In this document: piece by piece, positions 16,600 to 25,435 of the stretch
Layout: each line of letters starts with the position of its first letter
Numbering within the stretch: the stretch's first letter is position 1
Origin: Hyphobacterium indicum
GTDB taxonomy: Bacteria; Pseudomonadota; Alphaproteobacteria; Caulobacterales; Maricaulaceae
DNA length: 64,000 nucleotides
NCBI RefSeq assembly: GCF_003129605.1
Contig: NZ_QBDX01000002.1
Location: forward strand, 500,347-564,346
Direction: 5' to 3'
Program-made: the position numbers and the translations under genes
Notes under the pieces: model-generated
Database searches by the model: none
What the model saw: the letters and a program-made list of their open reading frames with translations, nothing else
What the model was told of the DNA's origin: nothing

Positions 16600-17873
16600 G
16601 CGCCATCACGATCCGCAATGCCCGCGTCGTCGATCCGGCCAGTGGCCGCGACGAACTGGCCAGCCTGCGCGTTGAAAACGGCCTGATTGCGGAGATCGGC
16701 GAGGGCATTGCGCAGGATGAGGATCACATTATTGACGCCGGTGGCGCGATCCTCGCGCCGGCCCTCATCGATCTGCGCACCGCCATCGAACCGGCTTTCA
16801 CACCCGGCGGTGAGACGCTTGACAGCCTCGCCCGTGCCGCCGTTACGAGCGGCATAGGAACAATGGTGATATCCCCCACCCGCGACATGCCGATGGATCA
16901 GCCGGAGGCCATTACCAGCCTGCGCGCAGCGGCCCTGCCGCTTCCGGTCCGGGCCCTGTTCTGCGGTGGGGCAACCATGGGCCTTGCAGGAGAAACACTC
17001 TCCGAACTCGGGCTGATGGCGGCCTGCGGAGCAGCATTCGTTTCGCAAGGCGATTGCCCCATTACCGATACCGTCACCTTGCGGAACCTGCTCAGCTACG
17101 CATCGGGCTTCGAGCTCTGGGTGGCTTGTCCACCGCGCGATTCCGGTCTCTCCCGGCAAACCGTTGCCACCGAAAGCGAGGCGGCTGCCCGTCTCGGGCT
17201 CGCGACCGAGCCGGCCGTTTCCGAGCGCATGGCGATTGACCGCGATGCTTCCCTGGCCGAGTTGACCGGCGCGCGCCTGATGATTGACCGCGTCTCGACA
17301 CGTGATGGGGTTGAGGCCATTTCCCGCGCCCGTAAACGCGGAATCGAGATTTGCGCCACGGCATCCATCGCCAGTCTTGTTCTGAATGCCGTCGATGCAG
17401 ACGGCCTTGATCCCGCCTTCCGGCTGTCACCCCCTTTACGTCACGAGGAGGATCGCCAAGCGCTTGTCGCCGCTATTGAAAACGGGATCATCAACGCTGT
17501 GGTCTCCGACCATCGTCCCATGGACCTGGACCGGAAAGCCCAGCCTTTCTCAGATGCCGCATCGGGCTCGATCTCTATTGAAACCCTTCTGGCGGCGATG
17601 CTGGGCCTGGTGCATGAGGAAGAGCTGGATCTGGTCTCCGCCTTGCGCCCCCTGACGATCGGCCCGGCCGAATTGCTGGGACTGCCGCAGGGCCGTCTTG
17701 AAACCGGTGCCCCGGCCGACCTGGTATTGATTGACGGCGATGCGCCCTGGGTTTTCGACGCCGGAAACAGCGTTTCGGCGCGCCGCAATTCCGCCTGGCA
17801 CAACCGGCGCTTTCAAGGCCGGGTCTTGATGACAATGGTCGATGGGGGCATTGTATACAACCTGAAAGGGTAA
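16596..17873 (+). CDS. Dihydroorotase-like protein lacking metal ligands (PyrC' type)
   Basis: This is a 425-residue amidohydrolase-fold protein aligned to class I dihydroorotases along its whole length. The zinc-binding HxH of active enzymes (usually DxHxHxR after PG) is replaced by IDLRTAIEPAF. The later T-P-H-H region reads ATASIAS, so further ligands are lost. The C-terminal SDHRPMD (usually TDHAPH) keeps its Asp. Inactive PyrC' homologues are known to be needed for assembly of Pseudomonas aspartate carbamoyltransferase. The ATGA overlap with pyrB supports the same role here. A true pyrC should exist elsewhere. Confidence 0.82.
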   Translation: MSAITIRNARVVDPASGRDELASLRVENGLIAEIGEGIAQDEDHIIDAGGAILAPALIDLRTAIEPAFTPGGETLDSLARAAVTSGIGTMVISPTRDMPMDQPEAITSLRAAALPLPVRALFCGGATMGLAGETLSELGLMAACGAAFVSQGDCPITDTVTLRNLLSYASGFELWVACPPRDSGLSRQTVATESEAAARLGLATEPAVSERMAIDRDASLAELTGARLMIDRVSTRDGVEAISRARKRGIEICATASIASLVLNAVDADGLDPAFRLSPPLRHEEDRQALVAAIENGIINAVVSDHRPMDLDRKAQPFSDAASGSISIETLLAAMLGLVHEEELDLVSALRPLTIGPAELLGLPQGRLETGAPADLVLIDGDAPWVFDAGNSVSARRNSAWHNRRFQGRVLMTMVDGGIVYNLKG

Positions 17874-17877
17874 TTTG

Positions 17878-18483
17878 ATGACCGGTTGGGAAATAATCGC
17901 AATTACGATCGCCGCCATTGGCGGCTATTTTCTGGGGTCCATTCCCTTCGGTCTGGTGCTGACCCGGATCGCCGGTCTGGGCGATATCCGCGAGATCGGT
18001 TCGAACAACATCGGTGCCACAAATGTCCTGCGTACAGGCCGCAAGGATCTGGCCGCTGCAACGCTTGTGCTCGACGCTGCAAAGGCCGGGATCGCAGCCC
18101 TGATCTTCAGCGCGCTGTTCGGCACAACCGAAGGCCTTGTCGCCGGTGGCGCGGCCTTTCTGGGCCATTGTTTTCCGGTCTGGCTGGGGTTCAAGGGTGG
18201 CAAGGGCGTTGCCACCTTCTACGGAACGCTGTTTGCCGTGGCCTGGCCGGTCGCAATACTGACCGCGCTCACCTGGATCGGCATGGCACTGATGGCGCGG
18301 ATTTCATCCCTTAGCGCCCTGGTGGCCGCCGCCACTGCACCGCTCATCGCCTATGCCTTCGGGCGGCAGGACGTCGCCCTGCTCTGTCTGTTTCTGGCGC
18401 TCCTCATTTTCTGGCGGCATCGCCCGAATATCACTCGCCTTCTGGCCGGCGAAGAGCCAGCCATCGGCGCAAAGAAGTCGTGA
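17878..18483 (+). CDS. plsY: Acyl-phosphate:glycerol-3-phosphate acyltransferase
   Basis: This is a 201-residue inner-membrane PlsY with five hydrophobic helices. It makes lysophosphatidic acid from acyl phosphate and glycerol 3-phosphate, the first step of phospholipid synthesis. The three family motifs are visible: IGSNNIGATNVLRTGRK, GHCFPVWLGFKGGKGVAT and a late Arg/Asn-containing segment. ATG 17878 is preferred over the in-frame TTG at 17875. It sits 4 bases after the dihydroorotase-like gene and overlaps dprA by four bases. Confidence 0.93.
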   Translation: MTGWEIIAITIAAIGGYFLGSIPFGLVLTRIAGLGDIREIGSNNIGATNVLRTGRKDLAAATLVLDAAKAGIAALIFSALFGTTEGLVAGGAAFLGHCFPVWLGFKGGKGVATFYGTLFAVAWPVAILTALTWIGMALMARISSLSALVAAATAPLIAYAFGRQDVALLCLFLALLIFWRHRPNITRLLAGEEPAIGAKKS

Positions 18484-19601
18484 AGCGCTGTGAACTCACC
18501 CACAGCGAGCGCATCGATTGGCTCCGCCTTGCCCGCACACCGCAAGTTGGTCCGGTCACTTTCACCAAACTGATTGAACGATATGCCTCACCCGCCGAGG
18601 CTCTCGAATCCCTGCCCGGACTGGCCGCCAAGGGCGGACGCGTCAAAGCCTTGAACATCGTCAGCCGTGATGAGGCCGAGGCCGAATTGACCGCCACAGA
18701 GGATTTCGGGGCGCGCGTGCTGATGGCGTGCGAACCGGACTATCCGTCATTGCTGGCTGTGCTCGATCCGCCGCCGCCAGTGATCTCAGTTCAAGGCGTT
18801 CTGGACCCCGATGCAGCACCCTGCTGCGCACTCGTCGGCTCCCGCAACGCCTCGGCCATCGGCGTCCGTTTCGCGCGCGACCTTGCCAGAGAACTCGGAC
18901 TTGCCGGGATCACGATCATCTCAGGCCTGGCGCGCGGAATAGATGGCGCAGCTCACGCGGGCGCTATCGAAACCGGAACCATTGCCGTGCTGGCCAGCGG
19001 GCTTGATCATATATACCCGCCCGAGCACGCAGACCTGCATCATGACATCGCACGCCGCGGGCTTCTGGTGACAGAATCGCCGTTGGGCGCGGTGCCAACC
19101 GCCCGCGATTTTCCCCGCCGTAACCGGCTGATCTCGGGCCTTTCGCTAGGCACGGTCGTCATTGAGGCTGCGATGCGCTCCGGCTCATTGATCACCGCTC
19201 GGCTGGCCGCCGAACAGGGGCGCGAAGTCATGGCCACACCGGGCTCCCCGCTGGATCCACGCGCCAAGGGCAGCAACCGCTTGATCCGAGAAGGCGCAGC
19301 GCTGATCGAGAGCGCGGATGATGTGCTGGATATATTGCGTCAGGCCAAGCGGCCGGTCGCGGCGGAATCTGAATCGCCCGAATATGAATCCGGGTTGGAT
19401 GACGAACCCGATGCAGACGTCCGCGCTCGTGTTGCGGACCTGCTTTCCCCCTCACCGGTAAGTATTGACGAGCTCGTACGCCAATCCGGTGCCCGCGCGG
19501 GCGAGGTTCACGGCGTGCTTATCGAACTGGAACTGGCAGGGCGGGCGACGGTTTTGCCCGGGGGGCAGGTCCAGTTGCGCTATGCCGATGATCAGGATTG
19601 A
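18480..19601 (+). CDS. dprA: DNA-processing protein DprA (Smf)
   Basis: This is a 373-residue DprA, which loads RecA on incoming single-stranded DNA during natural transformation. An N-terminal helical (SAM-like) region is followed by the Rossmann domain (CALVGSRNASAIG, ISGLARGIDGAAHAG, FPRRNRLISGLS). The C-terminal winged-helix DML1-like domain is at about residues 315-365. It starts with GTG, which overlaps the plsY stop (GTGA). No other competence gene is in the window. It overlaps the convergent small gene by 10 bases. Confidence 0.93.
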   Translation: MKRCELTHSERIDWLRLARTPQVGPVTFTKLIERYASPAEALESLPGLAAKGGRVKALNIVSRDEAEAELTATEDFGARVLMACEPDYPSLLAVLDPPPPVISVQGVLDPDAAPCCALVGSRNASAIGVRFARDLARELGLAGITIISGLARGIDGAAHAGAIETGTIAVLASGLDHIYPPEHADLHHDIARRGLLVTESPLGAVPTARDFPRRNRLISGLSLGTVVIEAAMRSGSLITARLAAEQGREVMATPGSPLDPRAKGSNRLIREGAALIESADDVLDILRQAKRPVAAESESPEYESGLDDEPDADVRARVADLLSPSPVSIDELVRQSGARAGEVHGVLIELELAGRATVLPGGQVQLRYADDQD

Positions 19602-19774
19602 TGACGATCGGACTCCATCGCCAGTAACGGGATTGCCGCCTCGATCAGCTCGCCGGAGCGATTCAACCCTGCCTGACGGGACAAGACGGCCAGTTCACTC
19701 AGCATTTCAGCGACAAAATCTGCTGCCTGTTGGGGCGGCAAGGCCTCGCACTCACTTACCGATTGCGATTTCAT
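19592..19774 (-). CDS. Small conserved-looking cytoplasmic protein
   Basis: This is a 60-residue, mostly helical protein with two amphipathic segments: AADFVAEMLSELAVLSRQAG and SGELIEAAIPLLAME. There is no signal peptide or membrane helix. GGGGAG lies 4 bases before the ATG, which argues for real translation. It resembles short alphaproteobacterial proteins of unknown function with an F-I-x-E-M-x-x-E-L pattern. It is convergent with dprA and divergent from topA. Confidence 0.6.
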   Translation of the reverse strand: MKSQSVSECEALPPQQAADFVAEMLSELAVLSRQAGLNRSGELIEAAIPLLAMESDRHQS

Positions 19775-19929
19775 GGAACTCCCCAGATCTCGCTAAAGGC
19801 GAATATATTGCGTAAGCGACTTATAATTGCAAGCTCAAGTGGTGTGTTGACACGTCTGTTAGCCTCCATCAGTTTCCGCCGCCATTTACCGGGCTATCTT
19901 CCCGGCCAGAATTATCCGGAAGTGATTGA

Positions 19930-22503
19930 ATGAACGTCGTTGTCGTCGAATCGCCTGCCAAAGCCAAAACCATCGGGAAATATCTGGGGAAGGACTTTGA
20001 GGTCTTTGCCAGCTTCGGCCATGTCCGCGATTTGCCGCCAAAGGACGGATCGGTAAAACCGGACGAGGATTTTGCGATGAGCTGGGAAGTTGATGCCCAG
20101 TCGCAAAAACGCGTTAAAGCCATTGCCGATGCGGTCAGGAATGCCGACCGTCTGGTTCTGGCAACCGACCCGGACCGGGAAGGCGAAGCCATTTCCTGGC
20201 ATTTACTGGAAGCGCTGACAAAGCGCCGCGTCCTGAAGGGCGTCGAAGTCCAGCGCGTCGCGTTCAATGCCATTACCAAGACGGCCATTCTCGAAGCCAT
20301 GAAACATCCTCGCGCGGTCGACATGGAGCTGGTCGAAGCCTATCTCGCCCGCCGCGCGCTCGACTATCTGGTCGGCTTTACCCTTTCGCCCGTATTATGG
20401 CGCAAGCTGCCGGGCGCACGTTCTGCCGGACGTGTGCAGTCGGTTGCTCTGCGGATCGTCTGCGACCGCGAACTGGAAATCGAAAAATTCCGCACCGAAG
20501 AATACTGGACCGTCGATGCCGATCTGGTCTCGGGTGGCAGCCAGCCTTTCCGCGCGCGCCTGGTCCAGTTTGATGGCAAAAAACTCACAAAGCTGTCCAT
20601 CAACGACCGCGCCACAGCAACAGCGGCGGCCGAAGCCATCAAGGCAGCCCAACTGACAATCTCGGCGGTCGAGGCCAAGCCCGCAAAGCGCAATCCGCCG
20701 CCGCCTTTCACAACTTCAACGCTGCAGCAGGAAGCCTCACGCAAGCTGGGCTTCAATGCACAGCGCACCATGCGGACGGCGCAGAAACTCTATGAAGGCG
20801 TGAATATCGGCGGGGAGACCGTCGGGCTCATCACCTATATGCGGACCGATGGTGTTGATATGGCGGCAGAAGCCATCACCCAGGTCCGCGATGTCATCAG
20901 TGCCCGCTATGGCAAGCTGTATTCGCCCGGCAGCCCACGTATTTACAAATCCAAACAGCGCAATGCGCAGGAAGCGCACGAAGCGATCCGCCCGACCAGC
21001 TTCTCGCGGGCACCGGAAGACCTGCGCCTTGATGAGGATCAGCGCCGGCTTTACGAGCTGATCTGGAAACGCGCCGTCGCCAGCCAGATGGAAAGCGCGC
21101 GTTTCGAGCGCACGACAATCGATATCGAGGCGGCCGGCAGAAAGCTCGCGCTTCGGGCAAACGGTTCGGTCCTGCTGTTTGACGGATTTCTGACGCTTTA
21201 TCAGGAAGGCCGCGATGATGAGGACGAGGAAGGCGAAACACGCCTGCCGAAAGTGACCAATGGCGCCTCTGCAGAGGCAAAGAAAACGCATGCGGATCAG
21301 CACTTTACCCAGCCCCCGCCGCGCTATACGGAAGCTTCCCTGGTCAAGCGCCTTGAAGAGCTGGGCATCGGCCGGCCATCGACCTATGCCTCCACGCTTT
21401 CGGTCCTGCGCGAACGCGAATATGTCCGCATGGACAAGAACCGCTTCATTCCCGAAGACAAGGGCCGCGTCGTCACCGCTTTCCTTGAGAAGTTCTTCGA
21501 GCGTTATGTGGAATATGATTTCACGGCAGGGCTTGAGGATCAGCTTGACCGGGTCTCCCGCGGCGACCTCGACTGGAAAGCCCTGCTGCGTGAATTCTGG
21601 ACCGAGTTTTCCGGTGACGTCGAGAAAATAGGCGATCTGCGGATTGGCGAAGTGCTCGAGGCCCTGAATGACGCCTTGGCACCACATATCTTCCCCGAGA
21701 AGGAAGACGGGACTGACCCCCGCCTCTGCCCGTCCTGCAACAAGGGCCGGCTCTCTATCCGTCTTGGCAAATTCGGAGCTTTTCTGGGCTGCGATAATTA
21801 TCCCGACTGCAAATTCACACGGCCTCTGGGCGCGACGGAAGACAACGGTGCCGTTGAGGGCGATGGCGCCCTCGGTGAGGATCCGGATAGCGGCGAAACC
21901 GTCTATCTGAAAGATGGCCGCTTTGGCCCATACGTCGAACTGGCACTGCCGGGTGAAGAAAAGCCGAAACGCTCCTCTATCCCCAAAGGCTGGGCAAAGG
22001 ACGAGTTGACACTCGAAAGCGCACTCAAACTGCTGTCCCTGCCCCGCACGGTCGGCGCGCACCCGGAAGATGGCGAAATCATCGAAGCAGGGCTGGGCCG
22101 CTATGGCCCGTTTGTGAAACATGGCCGCCTGTATGCGAACCTGCCGAATATCGAAGAAGTCTTCGAAATCGGTCTCAATCGGGCCGTCACCGTGCTCGCT
22201 GAAAAGAAGGCCACGCGCGGCGCGCCTCAGGCACTCAAAGAACTGGGCGAGCATGAAGGCGAACCGGTAAGGGTTATGAGCGGCCGTTATGGTCCCTATA
22301 TCAAATTCAAGAAAATCAATGCGACCCTGCCCAAGGATGCTGATCCGGAAACCATTGATCTGGAAACAGCGATGAAACTGGTCGCGGAAAAGGAAGCCAA
22401 GGGCGGCAAGAAGGCGGGGGCCCGCAAAGCGCCCGCGAAGAAGAAACCGGCGGCGAAGAAGAAAGCGCCGGCAAAGAAAAAGGCGGCAGCGAAGAAAGCG
22501 TGA
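19930..22503 (+). CDS. topA: DNA topoisomerase I
   Basis: This is an 857-residue type IA topoisomerase that relaxes negative supercoils. The N-terminal TOPRIM domain has ATDPDREGEAISWHL. The active-site tyrosine is Tyr303 in LITYMRTDG. One clear four-Cys zinc-ribbon is seen (CPSC...CDNYPDC), followed by GxY/GRYGPF-type repeats. The last 30 residues are almost only Lys, Ala and Pro and should bind DNA without sequence preference. GGAAG lies before the ATG; a TTGACA at 19847 may be the -35, but no good -10 follows. It overlaps rnr by four bases. Confidence 0.96.
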   Translation: MNVVVVESPAKAKTIGKYLGKDFEVFASFGHVRDLPPKDGSVKPDEDFAMSWEVDAQSQKRVKAIADAVRNADRLVLATDPDREGEAISWHLLEALTKRRVLKGVEVQRVAFNAITKTAILEAMKHPRAVDMELVEAYLARRALDYLVGFTLSPVLWRKLPGARSAGRVQSVALRIVCDRELEIEKFRTEEYWTVDADLVSGGSQPFRARLVQFDGKKLTKLSINDRATATAAAEAIKAAQLTISAVEAKPAKRNPPPPFTTSTLQQEASRKLGFNAQRTMRTAQKLYEGVNIGGETVGLITYMRTDGVDMAAEAITQVRDVISARYGKLYSPGSPRIYKSKQRNAQEAHEAIRPTSFSRAPEDLRLDEDQRRLYELIWKRAVASQMESARFERTTIDIEAAGRKLALRANGSVLLFDGFLTLYQEGRDDEDEEGETRLPKVTNGASAEAKKTHADQHFTQPPPRYTEASLVKRLEELGIGRPSTYASTLSVLREREYVRMDKNRFIPEDKGRVVTAFLEKFFERYVEYDFTAGLEDQLDRVSRGDLDWKALLREFWTEFSGDVEKIGDLRIGEVLEALNDALAPHIFPEKEDGTDPRLCPSCNKGRLSIRLGKFGAFLGCDNYPDCKFTRPLGATEDNGAVEGDGALGEDPDSGETVYLKDGRFGPYVELALPGEEKPKRSSIPKGWAKDELTLESALKLLSLPRTVGAHPEDGEIIEAGLGRYGPFVKHGRLYANLPNIEEVFEIGLNRAVTVLAEKKATRGAPQALKELGEHEGEPVRVMSGRYGPYIKFKKINATLPKDADPETIDLETAMKLVAEKEAKGGKKAGARKAPAKKKPAAKKKAPAKKKAAAKKA

Positions 22504-24761
22504 GTGGTAAAGACAAATCCGAAATAACCGGATTGACGCGCGAAGCGCTGATCGAAGCCATAAGGCTGGGCCGCGGTGAATTTGGAAAACGCGAAATCGC
22601 ACGCGCGCTCCGCCTGAAAGGCGATGACAAGATTGCGCTTAAATTTGTGCTCCGCGAAATGCTGGACGAAGGTCTTATCCGCAAGGAGGGCCGCAACGCC
22701 TTTGCCCTGACCGAAGCTCTTCCCAGCGTCATGGTTGTCGTCATTCATGATCGTGACACTGATGGCGAACTGCTCGCCCGGCCTGATAAATCGCGAGATA
22801 ATCCGCCCGTCATCCGCCTGGCGCCCGGTGAAGGCGCAGGCGGCAGAGGCAGCGCAGCGCTTGGTGTGGGGGACCGGGCGTTGGTTCGCCTGGTCCAGGA
22901 AGAGGATGGCAACTATGAGGCCCGGCTCATCCGCAAGCTGGGCCAGAGCGCACACAAGGTTTTGTGCGTGCTCTCAAAGGGCAAGGGCGCGCCGCGTCTC
23001 AAACCGGTGGACCGGCGCAGCCGCCACGAATTGGTCCCTGCCAAGGGCGAAGCGGAAAAAGCGAAAGATGGCGACCTCGTGCTGTGCCGAATCGCAAAGG
23101 AACATCGCCACGGCTTGAAAACCGCGATTATCGAAGAGGTGGTTGGTGATGTGAATTCGCCTGGTGCGGGGAGTCTGATCGCCCTGCATTCCCATGGCAT
23201 CGAGACCGGATTCAAGGACGAGGAGCTGGCCGAGATCGCCAGACTCGAACCCGTCACCATGGGCGATCGGACGGATCTGCGCAGTGTGCCTCTGATCACC
23301 ATCGATCCCGAAGATGCGCGTGACCATGATGACGCCGTCTGGGCCGCAGCCGATGACAACGCCAAAAATCCAGGCGGTTGGGTGGTGCTCGTCGCCATTG
23401 CCGATGTCTCCGCTTATGTGACAGCAGGTTCGGCCCTCGACAGGGGTGCGCTGCGCCGGGGCAATTCCACCTATCTTCCGGACCGCGTCGTTCCCATGCT
23501 GCCCGAGCGCCTGTCGAATGATCTGTGTTCGCTGCGCGAAAAAGAGGAACGCCCGTGCCTGGCGGTCCGTATGGTCTTCGACAAGGACGGTAACAAGCGG
23601 TCACACACTTTCATTCGCGGCTGGATGCGGTCCGCCGCCAAGCTGGCCTATGGCGAGGCACAAGATGCCATAGATGGACGCGACAGCCCGAAGGGTGAGC
23701 CGCTTCTCGAAGATGTGTTGAAACCGCTCTGGGGCGCCTACAGGGCTCTTTCGGCCGCACGCGAACGCCGGGGGGCGCTGGAAATCGACGCACCGGAGCG
23801 CAGAGTGCGCGTCGGCGAGGATGGCAAGGTATTAGGCATAGAGGTCCGCGAGCGCTTTGATGCCCACAGGCTGATCGAGGAATGCATGATCCAGGCGAAT
23901 GTCTGTGCTGCGGAAACACTGGAACAGAAAGGCCGGCCGCTGATCTACCGGGCGCATGAACCCCCCAGCCTCGAAAAAATGGATGCCCTCGCCGACTTCC
24001 TGCAGACCATTGATATGAAATGGTCGCGTGGCGAACCGCCCCGTCCCGACCGGTTCAACCGCCTGCTCGAACAGGCCAAGGACGGCGACCACTACGAGAC
24101 GGTAAATGAGGTCGTGCTGCGCTCGCAGTCACAGGCCGTCTATTCCACAGAAAATCCGGGGCATTACGGTCTGAACCTGCGCCGATACGCCCACTTTACG
24201 TCGCCGATCCGCCGCTATGCCGACCTGACAGTCCACCGCGCTCTTATTCGCGCCTGCAAGCTGGGCAAGGATGGCCAGACCGACTCCGAAGCCAGCCAGC
24301 TCGACGCGATCGCCGAGGATATCACGGCTCTGGAACGCCGCGCCATGGCCGCCGAAAGAGACGCCACCGACCGCTATATCGCCCTTTACCTGGCGGAAAG
24401 GGTCGGCACCGAATTCGACGGCCGCATCACCGGCGTGACCCGTTTCGGCCTGTTTGTGCGACTGCAGGAAACCGGGGCCGACGGTCTTGTTCCGATCAGC
24501 CGTCTGGGCGACGAACGTTTCATTCATGACGAAGCGCTGCATGCTCTGATCGGACAGCATTCCCGCGACATGTACCGGCTGGGACGATCTGTGACGGTGC
24601 GTCTCGAGGAGGCCACACCGGTGACCGGCGGCCTCCTGTTCGAGATGCTCACACCGCCGGAAAAAGGCCCGCGGCAGTCACCGCGCGGCCGTGGAAAGCC
24701 CCAGGGCCGGCCGCAATCGACCTTCAAGCGTCAGCCACGCAAGAAGGGCCGCCGCAGATGA
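22500..24761 (+). CDS. rnr: Ribonuclease R
   Basis: This is a 753-residue 3'-5' exoribonuclease. It has an N-terminal winged-helix region, cold-shock-like domains, and the RNB catalytic domain with the Asp cluster ITIDPEDARDHDDAVW near residue 265. The RNB end has the conserved YAHFTSPIRRYADLTVHR. An S1 domain (VGTEFDGRITGVTRFGLFV) starts near residue 635, and a basic tail follows. It degrades structured RNA. It begins with GTG inside the topA stop (GTGA), so the two are coupled. Confidence 0.95.
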   Translation: MSGKDKSEITGLTREALIEAIRLGRGEFGKREIARALRLKGDDKIALKFVLREMLDEGLIRKEGRNAFALTEALPSVMVVVIHDRDTDGELLARPDKSRDNPPVIRLAPGEGAGGRGSAALGVGDRALVRLVQEEDGNYEARLIRKLGQSAHKVLCVLSKGKGAPRLKPVDRRSRHELVPAKGEAEKAKDGDLVLCRIAKEHRHGLKTAIIEEVVGDVNSPGAGSLIALHSHGIETGFKDEELAEIARLEPVTMGDRTDLRSVPLITIDPEDARDHDDAVWAAADDNAKNPGGWVVLVAIADVSAYVTAGSALDRGALRRGNSTYLPDRVVPMLPERLSNDLCSLREKEERPCLAVRMVFDKDGNKRSHTFIRGWMRSAAKLAYGEAQDAIDGRDSPKGEPLLEDVLKPLWGAYRALSAARERRGALEIDAPERRVRVGEDGKVLGIEVRERFDAHRLIEECMIQANVCAAETLEQKGRPLIYRAHEPPSLEKMDALADFLQTIDMKWSRGEPPRPDRFNRLLEQAKDGDHYETVNEVVLRSQSQAVYSTENPGHYGLNLRRYAHFTSPIRRYADLTVHRALIRACKLGKDGQTDSEASQLDAIAEDITALERRAMAAERDATDRYIALYLAERVGTEFDGRITGVTRFGLFVRLQETGADGLVPISRLGDERFIHDEALHALIGQHSRDMYRLGRSVTVRLEEATPVTGGLLFEMLTPPEKGPRQSPRGRGKPQGRPQSTFKRQPRKKGRRR

Positions 24762-25426
24762 CGGCAAAGTCCGGGCTGTCGCTCAGGCCAAAACTGGCCG
24801 GAACGCTGATCCTCACGCGCCAGTCCAAGCGCGGCCGGGAAATCCTTATGGGCAAGCGCTCGACGCGTCATGTTTTCATGCCTGAACAATATGTTTTTCC
24901 CGGGGGCCGGGTCGATCGCGCCGACAGCTATGCTCCCCTTGCCGGGATGATGGAAGGCGAGGATCTGGCCTGCATGTGCCGGGTCATGTCCGAGAGGCGT
25001 GCCCGTGCGGCAGCGGCTGCCGCCATCCGCGAAACCGCCGAAGAGGCAGGATATCTTGTCGGCTGCGAGGGGAGGATCACATCACGCCATCCCAACTGGA
25101 CCGCATTTCGCAAATCGAGCCTCCAGCCGGATGCGCGTCCGCTTCGCCTGATCGCCCGCGCCATAACCCCGCCTCGCCGCGTCCGCCGCTTCGACGCCTG
25201 GTTCTTCCACGCCGATGCTGACGAAGCGGTTGCCGGCATCGTCAAACGCGAATCTGACGAGCTCACCGATGTCCGGTGGGTGACGCGCGAGGAAGCCGAA
25301 GCTCTGCCCTTGCCGCATGTGACACGCTTTGTACTGGGCGAGCTGGACCGGCGGCTGCAGCAGCCCGCATCGCGGCCGCGTCATATCCGAGAATTGGCAA
25401 GACGGATGCAGATTGATCCGTTATAG
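24758..25426 (+). CDS. NUDIX hydrolase
   Basis: This is a 222-residue NUDIX-family protein. It has FVFPGGRVDRAD followed by an insertion and then the Nudix core RETAEEAGY. It also has the strand DAWFFHAD typical of the COG0494 group. It would hydrolyse a nucleoside-diphosphate-linked substrate that cannot be named from sequence. The ATGA overlap with rnr places it in the topA-rnr operon. The MFS gene follows 9 bases later. Confidence 0.82.
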   Translation: MTAKSGLSLRPKLAGTLILTRQSKRGREILMGKRSTRHVFMPEQYVFPGGRVDRADSYAPLAGMMEGEDLACMCRVMSERRARAAAAAAIRETAEEAGYLVGCEGRITSRHPNWTAFRKSSLQPDARPLRLIARAITPPRRVRRFDAWFFHADADEAVAGIVKRESDELTDVRWVTREEAEALPLPHVTRFVLGELDRRLQQPASRPRHIRELARRMQIDPL

Positions 25427-25435
25427 CCGCGGGCG

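Noticed and set aside
20737..22602. A 621-codon open frame on the strand opposite topA
   Set aside because: It lies wholly opposite topA and reaches past into rnr; the composition is that of the antisense frame of a GC-rich gene and no motif is visible.
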